Made by a program: the position numbers and the translations under genes. The notes beneath the pieces are model-generated. The model was given only the letters and a program-made list of their open reading frames with translations. It searched no databases and had not been told where the DNA came from. From positions 62,001-126,000 of the forward strand of contig NZ_AJKI01000010.1 in NCBI RefSeq assembly GCF_000259075.1: a stretch of 64,000 nucleotides of DNA, given 5' to 3'. The DNA is from Marinilabilia salmonicolor JCM 21150 (GTDB lineage Bacteria > Bacteroidota > Bacteroidia > Bacteroidales > Marinilabiliaceae). Below, in pieces: positions 19,301 through 26,527 of the stretch. Every line of letters starts with the position of its first letter. Position 1 is the stretch's first letter.

Positions 19301-19953
19301 ACATCAAAGTGCGCCTGTGTATTGTTCCCTATACTTCCATCGGCCAGGCGAATCCTGACCGGCTCATTGGCAAGCTCAAACATCACCTCCTCCATGGCAA
19401 GGATTTTTGGATGAGAAGAAACTATATCCCAAACGGTCATCAGATATTCGGCATAATTGTAGTCATCTTCAACACCTATCACTTCAGGACTCACCCCGGG
19501 AGGCCGTATCACCACATACAATCCTTTGGAGATGGCATATTCTGCCATCGGAATAAAAACTTCATCCAGATATTTACGAAAACGTGTTTCGCTAAAGCAA
19601 TTCGGCAATTCGTGACCATCAGGGGTACATCCCGGCTCATTGGACCAATAGGGATCCATATGCAACCGCAGAAAGTTCATTTTCCAACCTGCATCCAAAA
19701 TATCATCAATCAGTCCCTGATTGTAGGTCAGGCACCCTTCTACATCGTAGTTGTTCCAATATTGGCCCCGCTCATTGAACCAGGGGCTGTAGGTCTGGGC
19801 AAAACCGTGAAGGTTAACAGTATTTCCGTGAGTATCTTTGAGAAAGCGACCTTCCACTTGCAAACGGGGAGTTGGCATATCCGGCCAGGCAAGTATTGGC
19901 TCTACAAATACAATTATTAAGAAAACAGATAAAAAAAACAGACGGATTTTCAT
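16366..19953 (-). CDS. multidomain GH5-GH43 hemicellulase with T9SS sorting domain
   Basis: A 1195-residue secreted enzyme. I chose the ATG at 19953 because it begins a clean signal peptide (MKIRLFFLSVFLIIV...); the frame extends 10 codons upstream to a TTG. Domains: GH5 about 30-390, with acid/base Glu197 in LANEP and nucleophile Glu304 in ITEMDW; GH43 about 405-690, with Asp420 in HADFPDPD, Asp532 in YYDPG and Glu579 in GLEGCH; a beta-xylosidase C-terminal concanavalin-type domain about 690-890; a bacterial Ig-like domain about 905-995; a beta-rich domain 1000-1125; and a type A T9SS sorting domain (VDVYSVTGKLL...GVYVIGN) at the end. Likely substrate is decorated xylan. It is monocistronic, and its promoter matches those of the xylan genes. 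Confidence 0.9.
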   Translation of the reverse strand: MKIRLFFLSVFLIIVFVEPILAWPDMPTPRLQVEGRFLKDTHGNTVNLHGFAQTYSPWFNERGQYWNNYDVEGCLTYNQGLIDDILDAGWKMNFLRLHMDPYWSNEPGCTPDGHELPNCFSETRFRKYLDEVFIPMAEYAISKGLYVVIRPPGVSPEVIGVEDDYNYAEYLMTVWDIVSSHPKILAMEEVMFELANEPVRIRLADGSIGNNTQAHFDVLKEIFQPVVDKIRENGFHNVLWIPGSAYQAQYKGYAVNPIEGENIGYAVHIYPGWFGSADGYEVFKGEWDANVKPVADFAPIMITEMDWAPEKYEDVSWGTGITGTAGGEGFGANFKRIMDETGNVSWLLFTSPHFLADFTGEEPADGESYTFLNDPEACPWPVYHWYQEYAETDHPRPEFQYQSQSDNGDGTYTNPLIHADFPDPDVIRVGDVYYMVSTTMHIFPGATLLKSYDLVNWEYCNNPLEMIESGDPYNLLNGEDRYARGQWASSLRYNDGTFYIMFNTLDEGGYLLTTSDPSGQWNLQKLSRSYYDPGLFFEEDGTIYVVHGINTIKITKLDENFEAIGEDRTVIERPDSGLEGCHMYKINGFYYIYATYGGWPASQVAFRSANLFGDYEEKLLLDDDNIHQGALVETQTGEWWTVLFYDKGPYGRFPNLQPVTWVNNWPEIGENGQGVTTYRKPDVGQSYPVTVLPTNDNFRNYQLGMQWGWNHNPDDSKWSLFDRPGFLRLETAGVTDGFLNARNTLTQRIFGYHSETVDSYGTIKMDVKNMQEGDVAGLAVFQDPYAFIGVTVVNGEKRIMTELDGVPQIGTETLVEEVVYLRAVANYGTGIAKFYYSTDNQTYHPMGEELNMAFDLSVFTGNKFAIFNYATETTGGFVDVDWFTTEATFAEDLFYDDSFTGFTEEQLTLDQLYMDDQELELVLGTSRTLRITALFQDGHTENISSEVSIVNSNPEVADVVNGQVVAKKNGEVNITATYQDKLGNQQSVSFTVVVSTFPLTNEGFNPSIWETGTFDETTGELVTGQYGFGGWQYDNGLDLSGYKFLVVKLKEIPGGNASFRIFDESSYWSSPFTYDVQDETELVIDLNRMKKEVDGQLIPLNPSHIYIVGFWSLGGSPILIEDVFLSNSDEYDTSVQEVVFEELLPDEKVDVYSVTGKLLRSGVKRKNAVSGLVTGVYVIGNAEKGYGKVVVSKFY

Positions 19954-19980
19954 AGAATTGGTAGATTTTTTGTTACAATT

Positions 19981-20044
19981 CAAATCTACCCCAGATTACG
20001 GCAAAATATTTTTATTTTCAGATATATGATTTTAAAGATGAGAT
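19981..20044 (-). promoter_or_regulatory. promoter and candidate HTCS operator of the GH5-GH43 gene
   Basis: On the minus strand: ATCTC (20044-20040), ATATC followed by TGAAAA (from 20025), and TAGATTTG (19988-19981). The offsets of 19 and 37 nt are identical to those at three xylan-locus promoters. No TTG lies at the -33 position. Predicted start is near 19976, about 23 nt before the ATG. Confidence 0.6.
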
Positions 20045-20214
20045 AATCCGATAAGGCAGAAGGATATTTGTGATAAATGCCATATTATATCCAATTTTTA
20101 AAATGCAATATCCCAAATTGCAATTTAATCCGGTTTAAACACACTATTTTTATAGATAAAGCCTTATAAACAAACAACAAGAATACACTCTACAATCCAA
20201 AAACTCCATAAGTC

Positions 20215-20907
20215 ATGAAAAAACAATCACTTACCTTTATTCTTTTTGCATTATCCATTACATCCTTCTGCCAATCCAATATTCCCCGGGATTTAAAATC
20301 CTTTACAGATCAATTTCGCTATGAGGAAATTAGAACCAACACTGAGAAAAGGGCAAACTATAATTTCATCAAAGGTTCTCCCTTTCTTAACAAAGAGTTT
20401 AGTGAGGGAGAAGTGACAATGAATGATTCAATCAAATTCCAAGCTGTGCCTCTTCGATACAACATACATTCCGACAAAATGGAATTCATGACTGAAAACA
20501 ATCTAATCCTGGAGGTTGACAATACAACTGCCTCTTACATATTTAACCTAGGGGATAAGATTTTTGAAAACAAATCATACCATCAAAACAATCAAGAAAA
20601 AACAGGCATTCTGCAGCTATTGGTTGATGGAAAATTTAAATTATATAAGAAGTACACGGTAGATTTTGAGACCGCGACTGAAGCCAAAGGATTTCAGGAA
20701 TCTGAACCCAATAGATTTGAAAGAAAAAAAGACCAATATTTGATATCCTTACCTAATAAGACACCTGAGTTGATAACCAGAAAAAAAGATGTGATTCGGG
20801 TTCTGGAGCCTGAAAAACCCGAGATTAAAAAATTCATCAAAGACGAAAAAATTAAAGCAAGATCAGAGGAAGACCTCATAAAACTGATCCAGCATTGTAA
20901 CAAATAA
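20215..20907 (+). CDS. secreted protein of unknown function
   Basis: A 230-residue protein with a signal peptide (to about residue 19, ITSFCQ) and no membrane segment. The middle contains GSPFLNKEFSEGEVTMNDS and AVPLRYNIHSDKMEFM, a pattern seen in uncharacterised Bacteroidota periplasmic proteins that begin by describing a beta-strand repeat. The C-terminal 60 residues are Lys/Glu-rich and probably helical. I do not recognise a family. It is divergent from the GH5-GH43 gene and separated from the GH10 gene by 508 bp, so no link to xylan is implied. Confidence 0.7.
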   Translation: MKKQSLTFILFALSITSFCQSNIPRDLKSFTDQFRYEEIRTNTEKRANYNFIKGSPFLNKEFSEGEVTMNDSIKFQAVPLRYNIHSDKMEFMTENNLILEVDNTTASYIFNLGDKIFENKSYHQNNQEKTGILQLLVDGKFKLYKKYTVDFETATEAKGFQESEPNRFERKKDQYLISLPNKTPELITRKKDVIRVLEPEKPEIKKFIKDEKIKARSEEDLIKLIQHCNK

Positions 20908-20951
20908 AAAGACACCTGTGACATTTTTTCGGACCTGGTTTTATTATCACT

Positions 20952-20972
20952 AAAAAAGAGGCTATCTTTTTT
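20952..20972 (+). terminator. possible AT-rich terminator
   Basis: AAAAAAGA, loop GGCTA, TCTTTTTT: an eight-base perfect stem 44 bp after the stop codon of the unknown secreted protein. The stem is A/T-rich, so the call is weak. I see nothing else in 20973-21340. Confidence 0.4.
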
Positions 20973-21347
20973 GACGGCCCTCTCCCTTGCACTTCACAAC
21001 AGATTCAAATTCCTATCTACCAGTCTATAGAAAGATTCTCAACAGTCTGCCGGTCTGCATGAATATAAGGTATAACATCATTCCGGGATGTCCGTTTTAG
21101 AAGAACAATTTCCATCTACAATTGAACGATAATAGAGATTATCCCCAATTCCTGTCTGCATTCCATAAAACTAGGATAGCGTTCCCTACCATAAACGAAT
21201 CTTTGGGATTATAGCAAAAGCTCACATTCCAACTAATAATACAGTTCGAATTTACATGAAGAACCTCCTGATTGTGTCAGGTGGGAATCTATCTCACTTA
21301 TTACGATGCGAGCAATAAGAGAAAAATAAAAGAATAACAATAAAAAA

Positions 21348-21373
21348 CTCCTCCCGGGAAAATCCGGGAGGAG
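21348..21373 (-). terminator. rho-independent terminator of the xus operon
   Basis: A perfect ten-base GC-rich stem, CTCCTCCCGG with CCGGGAGGAG, and a six-base loop. On the minus strand it is followed by TTTTTTATTG. It lies 43 bp beyond the GH10 stop codon and closes the six-gene operon. Confidence 0.88.
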
Positions 21374-21415
21374 CAAATGAATAGTTATTCAACTCTATGG
21401 CTATGAAAGAGAGAC

Positions 21416-23563
21416 CTACTCACTATCAACAAAATCCTCACCAGCAAGCCCATCAGCAAAACCAGCATAGGTATGTTTTCGATAATCAAAGTTCAATGTC
21501 CAAAGACCAATAGGCTCATTTCTTCGCCAGGTATTTTCCACATCCGGACTGTCGGTAGGACTCCAATGAGCAATACCATATTGCTGACTGGCAGGAATAA
21601 TTTCGAAATACTTTTGAATAATGAAATTATAGAAAGTTGCCATAGCTTTATACTGCTCAATGGTGACTTTTCCTGTGCTCAAAGCTTCACCGCTTTCGTC
21701 AACAATCCCCATATCCAGTTCAGTAATTTTTATCAACTTACCGGTTGCAGCCAATAACTCAAGCATCTTCACAATATGCTCTTCTTTACTGGATTGAGTT
21801 TCCGGATTTAAGTGATAGGAAACATGCATTTGAGTTCCTATTCCATCAATAACCGTGACTCCATCTAATTCCCATTGCTCAATCCAATGAATTAAACTTT
21901 TCAACTTTTGGTTATCATCCCAATCAGACTCCAAGTTGTAATCATTGATAAACAATTTAAGATTCTCTGGCCCATGTTCGCGAGCCAGTTCAACTGCAAC
22001 ACGCACAAAATTATCTCCCAGATAATCCTGCCAGTAGAAATTGTTTTCGGGATCACCATTTTCAGCAGATTGAAGATCGTAGAAACCGTCTCCATCGTTA
22101 TCAACCCCTGAAATCGGTTCATTTACCACATCCCATGCCGTAACATAACCATCAGTAGCTTCCATCATTCCGGCAATCCAATTATCCAATGCAAAAGTCA
22201 ACGTATCTGCCTTTTCTTCATCGGTTAAAGGAATTTTATTCATTGACTCTTCATAGTAAAGCTTAAGGTCATCGATATAAATCGTACCTGCAAAATCACC
22301 ATAACTAAACAAGAAACGAGAAGCCGCATCACTTGTAACGGTTGTTTGAACAGTTACTTCTTTCCACTCTGTAGTAAAACTTACCGGACTAAAATCACCG
22401 CCGGAAGAATAATCAGAAGGGTTTTGAAAACCAGGTCGCACCTGTCCATCGGTACTACCTTTGATTTTCAAGTTCAGAAAATAAGTTTCTCCTTCAATCA
22501 AAGGTTCAGGAAAATCAATAGCTGCCTGGGCTGCCCAGAAGTCAGTTACAGAAGGGTTGGTCATTACCAACTCTTCATTGATTACTTCACGGGTGGATCC
22601 ATTACCCCAACCACCAATAGGTTCTCCATCTGAGAAATCACTCTCATAAATGTATCTTGGAACTTTAACAGCTGGAGCTTCCTGATGCGCCACTTTCACC
22701 CATTCTATTTCATAAGTTCCCACATAATTTCCTGATTGCAGCATAACAAAACTATTTTCAACAAGACCATTAAATTCTGCGGTCACTTCATTCCATTCCT
22801 CAGATATGGGGATCTTTGTATCTGCAGTATTCCCCCAAGTCCCTAAGGCCATCGTAATTTCACCAGGAGTAGAACCTTTAATACGTATGGTAACCTGATG
22901 CCTGGCACCAACTATTGTCGGGATTCCATCGGCAACATGATATTGTACGTCGTAAAAATTAGGCTGAGCTTCGGTATTGGTAACAACCAAAACTCCGTTC
23001 TCAACAACAGGTTGAACAGGTCCACCAACCCAACCTGTAAATGGATCTGTAGAATAATCTTTCATTCCATCAACTACCTCAACAGTTGCATTCGGATCAA
23101 CGTCAAGTTCCTGATCTGCAATGATGTCTTCAAGATATTCTTTATTCTGCTGGGCATGCCAAACTAAAGTGTGTCCATATATCTCTGTTTCTGCATTCCT
23201 GGCAGCAGAAACGAACTGAACGACCTGGGAAAAATCCATCGAACCATCTTCCTTAACCACTGAGTTATATTTCATAGCATTGCCAGCAGTCAGTTCATCG
23301 AAGTTTGAATTCATCACCCTGTAAACAAGGCCTTGTTTATTATATTCACTCACAGTCACCCCGGCACCAAGTTTAAAATCGGGATGTGCACTTCTGTCCA
23401 CATAGGTTTTTAGAGCATCATAGTCATTTAAATACTCTCCCTGTTGAATAGATTCAGGCTTTGCCACATCAAATTCAAGTCTTGAATCATCAACACAAGA
23501 GCTGACCAGCGCCAACAACATGATGTTCATCCCTAAAACATTGATTTTATGTCTCATAATCAT
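21416..23563 (-). CDS. xyn10C: GH10 endo-xylanase with carbohydrate-binding modules inserted in the catalytic domain
   Basis: A 715-residue lipoprotein (lipobox ALVSSC, then VDD, a surface-export-type sequence). The GH10 barrel is split: residues about 48-150 hold the first strands (HTLVWHAQ at 131-138), residues about 155-440 are two tandem CBM4/22-like beta-sandwiches (each with an IKGST.G block), and the barrel resumes at 440. Catalytic residues are Glu482 in WDVVNEP and Glu615 in ITELDMG. This split architecture and its place after SusC-SusD-SusC-SusD-lipoprotein match Xyn10C of Prevotella bryantii and the equivalent Bacteroides enzyme, which cut xylan at the cell surface. The symbol is assigned by that synteny. 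Confidence 0.93.
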   Translation of the reverse strand: MIMRHKINVLGMNIMLLALVSSCVDDSRLEFDVAKPESIQQGEYLNDYDALKTYVDRSAHPDFKLGAGVTVSEYNKQGLVYRVMNSNFDELTAGNAMKYNSVVKEDGSMDFSQVVQFVSAARNAETEIYGHTLVWHAQQNKEYLEDIIADQELDVDPNATVEVVDGMKDYSTDPFTGWVGGPVQPVVENGVLVVTNTEAQPNFYDVQYHVADGIPTIVGARHQVTIRIKGSTPGEITMALGTWGNTADTKIPISEEWNEVTAEFNGLVENSFVMLQSGNYVGTYEIEWVKVAHQEAPAVKVPRYIYESDFSDGEPIGGWGNGSTREVINEELVMTNPSVTDFWAAQAAIDFPEPLIEGETYFLNLKIKGSTDGQVRPGFQNPSDYSSGGDFSPVSFTTEWKEVTVQTTVTSDAASRFLFSYGDFAGTIYIDDLKLYYEESMNKIPLTDEEKADTLTFALDNWIAGMMEATDGYVTAWDVVNEPISGVDNDGDGFYDLQSAENGDPENNFYWQDYLGDNFVRVAVELAREHGPENLKLFINDYNLESDWDDNQKLKSLIHWIEQWELDGVTVIDGIGTQMHVSYHLNPETQSSKEEHIVKMLELLAATGKLIKITELDMGIVDESGEALSTGKVTIEQYKAMATFYNFIIQKYFEIIPASQQYGIAHWSPTDSPDVENTWRRNEPIGLWTLNFDYRKHTYAGFADGLAGEDFVDSE

Positions 23564-23578
23564 ATCTTTTTAAGCAAA

Positions 23579-24685
23579 TTAATTCTTTAATGCAGGGGTA
23601 AACCATTCAGGCTTTACACCCCTGTCTCGAACTACAAGAGTATCAACCGTACTATATGAAACTTCTTGAATATGATTCGGCTGACCCGATACTGGATATT
23701 GAATCTCTACCTCGTAACTTACATTATAGTCAAGATACAATGCATCTCTATCCTCATTACCCCAGCTTTCTTGCTCACCATCCTTAACGAACTCTCCATT
23801 ACCAGAAGCAACCCCGTTTAAAACCCTAACAGTGTCGTTCACTTGATAAGTTGTTTCAAAAGGTAAAACAGTAACGGTTTCTTCTTCATCAAAAGACAAC
23901 TTTAATTTAAAATTCAAATCATGACCATCCTTACTGACATAATTCATCGGAAACTGAACAGCGTTTAACGACAGGGTACTCAAATTCACCACCTCATCTT
24001 TTTCTACATATTCATTATGCCTAACGTTAGTTTCCGCTACTCCATCCTTTGTTATCGCATCAACCCCTCTTCTCAGGTAGCTCGCATCATAAGGATTGAT
24101 ATACTTAATTGCGTAGAGTATATAGTCCTTGGGTTGCACATCCCAATCAGATGAAACGGCACGCTTGGGATTTTCCACAAGCGGATTCCCCGAAAGAATC
24201 GTGTCGGCATTGGCCACATCATTCATCCTTACCGGAATCACATAATTTACTCCAAGAGATTTCGGATCATTGAAGAAAGCATCTGTCAGCTGAACAGTAA
24301 CTCCACCCAATATGCTTCCCTTTTCAATTACTATCTTGTCAGAAGAGAGAGAATAGTAATCAGAAGGCATTGGAACAACATCCTCTCCCGTTTCTTCAAA
24401 AACAAGATTGTCACATAGAGAATTATCCACACTAATATCTATTTCCACATCCTTCTCATTGGAATAAACCCCTCCCATGGTTGCCATTATCTGGCATTTA
24501 TATTCATTATCGAGAGAGGTATCGAACACATCTTCACCAAGAACGATGGTTCGAACCGGGCTCTGATAAGCAAAATATACAGAAGAATATTCGTAATCGG
24601 GAAATTCCCATTCTCCATTCTCACATGAAGTTATCAATCCGGTTACGAGTACCGTCATTAGCGTTATATAAAATATTCTTTTCAT
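23579..24685 (-). CDS. xusE: DUF1735-type surface glycan-binding lipoprotein (XusE-like)
   Basis: A 368-residue lipoprotein; the signal peptide ends GLITSC. The N-terminal part (VYFAYQSPVRTIVLGED, VDISVDNSLC-like strands, YYSLSSDKIVIEKG) is a DUF1735 immunoglobulin-like domain. The C-terminal part (LYLDYNVSYEVEIQYP, TVDTLVVRDRGVKPEW) is a second beta domain typical of xylan-locus proteins. It has no enzymatic motif. It sits between the second susD and the GH10 gene, the exact position of xusE in the conserved xylan core, where the equivalent protein binds xylan at the surface. Confidence 0.85.
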   Translation of the reverse strand: MKRIFYITLMTVLVTGLITSCENGEWEFPDYEYSSVYFAYQSPVRTIVLGEDVFDTSLDNEYKCQIMATMGGVYSNEKDVEIDISVDNSLCDNLVFEETGEDVVPMPSDYYSLSSDKIVIEKGSILGGVTVQLTDAFFNDPKSLGVNYVIPVRMNDVANADTILSGNPLVENPKRAVSSDWDVQPKDYILYAIKYINPYDASYLRRGVDAITKDGVAETNVRHNEYVEKDEVVNLSTLSLNAVQFPMNYVSKDGHDLNFKLKLSFDEEETVTVLPFETTYQVNDTVRVLNGVASGNGEFVKDGEQESWGNEDRDALYLDYNVSYEVEIQYPVSGQPNHIQEVSYSTVDTLVVRDRGVKPEWFTPALKN

Positions 24686-24714
24686 GTTATTCTATTTAAT
24701 AATTGAAACACGTT

Positions 24715-26499
24715 TTACCATCCTTCATTTTGAATCAAATTATCGAATTTAACTACCTCAGAGTTAGGAATAGGCCCGTAGTACATATAATCCTGATAAG
24801 CACGTTGCTCAACTTCTGGCAGAATATTGTATTCTCCACCAACAATTTGCATTCCTTTAGCAGGCTCTGTGATATCCTTTTTCCAGCGACGTAGATCCCA
24901 GAAACGGAAACCTTCGAAACAAAGCTCCAAACGTCGCTCATTATAAATAAGTTCACGCATCACATCCTTATTATTACTTGCAGATTCCAGATATTCGTCA
25001 GTAGAATTGACTCCAATACCTGCTCTTTGACGGATCGCTTTGATCACATCGTAGGCAGAGTAGGAATTGGGGCCAGTACCTTTAGGACCCCATGCCTCAT
25101 TGGCTGCTTCCGCATATCCAAGGAAAATCTCGGTATAACGAATAAACGACTTATAATGATAAGACGGAGTTTCAGAATCGGGGTTTGCATTTACATCCTG
25201 ATTCAGGTGCTTTTTCATATAGTAACCGGTGCGGGTAGAAGTAACATCTTTGTTAAGAGCGTTGTTATCCTCCCCGTCAGCTGCCGTAATAATTTCGGTG
25301 TTACCTGGTCCTGCTGTACTACCATTGTAAATAATGTACATGGCAAGTCGTGGATCTCTGTTATTGTACGGATTATTTGGATCATAACCGCTATTAGGAT
25401 CGGTGATTGGTAACCCGTTAGCCATTGGAAAAGCATCAACCAGGTTCTGTGTAGGATTCAAGCGCCCGCTTCCAAACAATGTAGGTGGATAATGATCCTG
25501 TTCCAGCGTCACATTTTCCTCTTTGTTTCCGCGCCAAAGTATCTCTTTGGGATTTTCACCTGCGGCAAGTTGCTCGATAGCCTGACCATCCGCATACCAT
25601 TTATTTCCATCCGGGTCAATCTCAGCAATGGGGTTTGCCCCCAGTCCACTCAAAGCTTCAGCCATCATATTGGCGGCTTCTTCCCATGTGACATTAGATC
25701 CTTCACTGTATGCAGGACTTGCAGCAAGCAATGCTGCCTGCGCACGCACAGCTTTGGCAATTTGAGCATTCATACGGTTTTTAGCATTATCCCCAAAAAC
25801 ACGGGTATATTGACCAGATGTAATCCCCAATGTCTGATACTTCTCAGGGACCTGATTGTCGCTACTTATAGCACCATAATTCTCAGGTAGAAGCATAATA
25901 GCCGAATCCACATCAGCATAAAGCTGATTTATACATTCCTGGAATGTATTGCGTGGTACATTAAAATCAGAATTCAGGTCTTCCGACTCTGTAATAATAG
26001 GGATCCCCAGCAACTGACCATTAGCCCATCCTGCATGATTGAGCAACAGATGATACATATAAAGAGCCCGCATCCCAAAAGCATCTCCCTTCATCCGGTC
26101 TTTGAACATATCTGCTACCAATTGATCATCAGCCCAGTCAACCTCATCAGCAATATCAATGAACTGATTCAGGTATTGCCATGATGCACGCAAATATTGC
26201 CACTCTCCCATTGGATTGGTGTTTGCAGTCCAGGATCCGGTAGCCATTAAACGATACCCGTTGTTAGGATCATTTGACACGGCATCATCGGTTGCCACAT
26301 CGTTAAAAGACCAGGATCCTAAGGGATTACTAATATACGCATGCCCCAATAGTCCGGTAGCCCATGCAGGCATGTTTTTCAAGTCACTGCTGTCTTTGTG
26401 GTTTTCAATAGCAGGCTCAAATGTGTCCTCACATCCGGTATAGACAAATAAGAGCATAAAAACCATTACAATGGTTGATATTTTATTTCTATTCTTCAT
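24715..26499 (-). CDS. xusD: SusD-like xylan-binding lipoprotein, second pair (XusD-like)
   Basis: A 594-residue SusD/RagB protein. Lipobox VYTGC, then EDTFEP. The family blocks KGDAFGMRALYMYHLL (TPR region) and LIYNERRLELCFEGFRFWDL near the C-terminus are clear. It pairs with the SusC gene 28 bp upstream. In the xus core this pair is thought to take up long xylo-oligosaccharides; the assignment is by synteny. Confidence 0.93.
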   Translation of the reverse strand: MKNRNKISTIVMVFMLLFVYTGCEDTFEPAIENHKDSSDLKNMPAWATGLLGHAYISNPLGSWSFNDVATDDAVSNDPNNGYRLMATGSWTANTNPMGEWQYLRASWQYLNQFIDIADEVDWADDQLVADMFKDRMKGDAFGMRALYMYHLLLNHAGWANGQLLGIPIITESEDLNSDFNVPRNTFQECINQLYADVDSAIMLLPENYGAISSDNQVPEKYQTLGITSGQYTRVFGDNAKNRMNAQIAKAVRAQAALLAASPAYSEGSNVTWEEAANMMAEALSGLGANPIAEIDPDGNKWYADGQAIEQLAAGENPKEILWRGNKEENVTLEQDHYPPTLFGSGRLNPTQNLVDAFPMANGLPITDPNSGYDPNNPYNNRDPRLAMYIIYNGSTAGPGNTEIITAADGEDNNALNKDVTSTRTGYYMKKHLNQDVNANPDSETPSYHYKSFIRYTEIFLGYAEAANEAWGPKGTGPNSYSAYDVIKAIRQRAGIGVNSTDEYLESASNNKDVMRELIYNERRLELCFEGFRFWDLRRWKKDITEPAKGMQIVGGEYNILPEVEQRAYQDYMYYGPIPNSEVVKFDNLIQNEGW

Positions 26500-26527
26500 A
26501 GTTGAATATTTTTATCGCATGAAATCT

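Noticed and set aside
19309-19920. 203-codon open frame on the plus strand
   Set aside because: Antisense to the GH5 coding region, which has clear family motifs; no recognisable protein features.
19954-19983. TTG start ten codons upstream for the GH5-GH43 gene
   Set aside because: The ATG at 19953 starts the signal peptide, and the TTG overlaps the predicted -7 box, so it would not be transcribed.
20115-20126. Perfect palindrome AAATTGCAATTT
   Set aside because: Twelve A/T-rich bases in AT-rich spacer, no second copy and no promoter overlap; consistent with chance.
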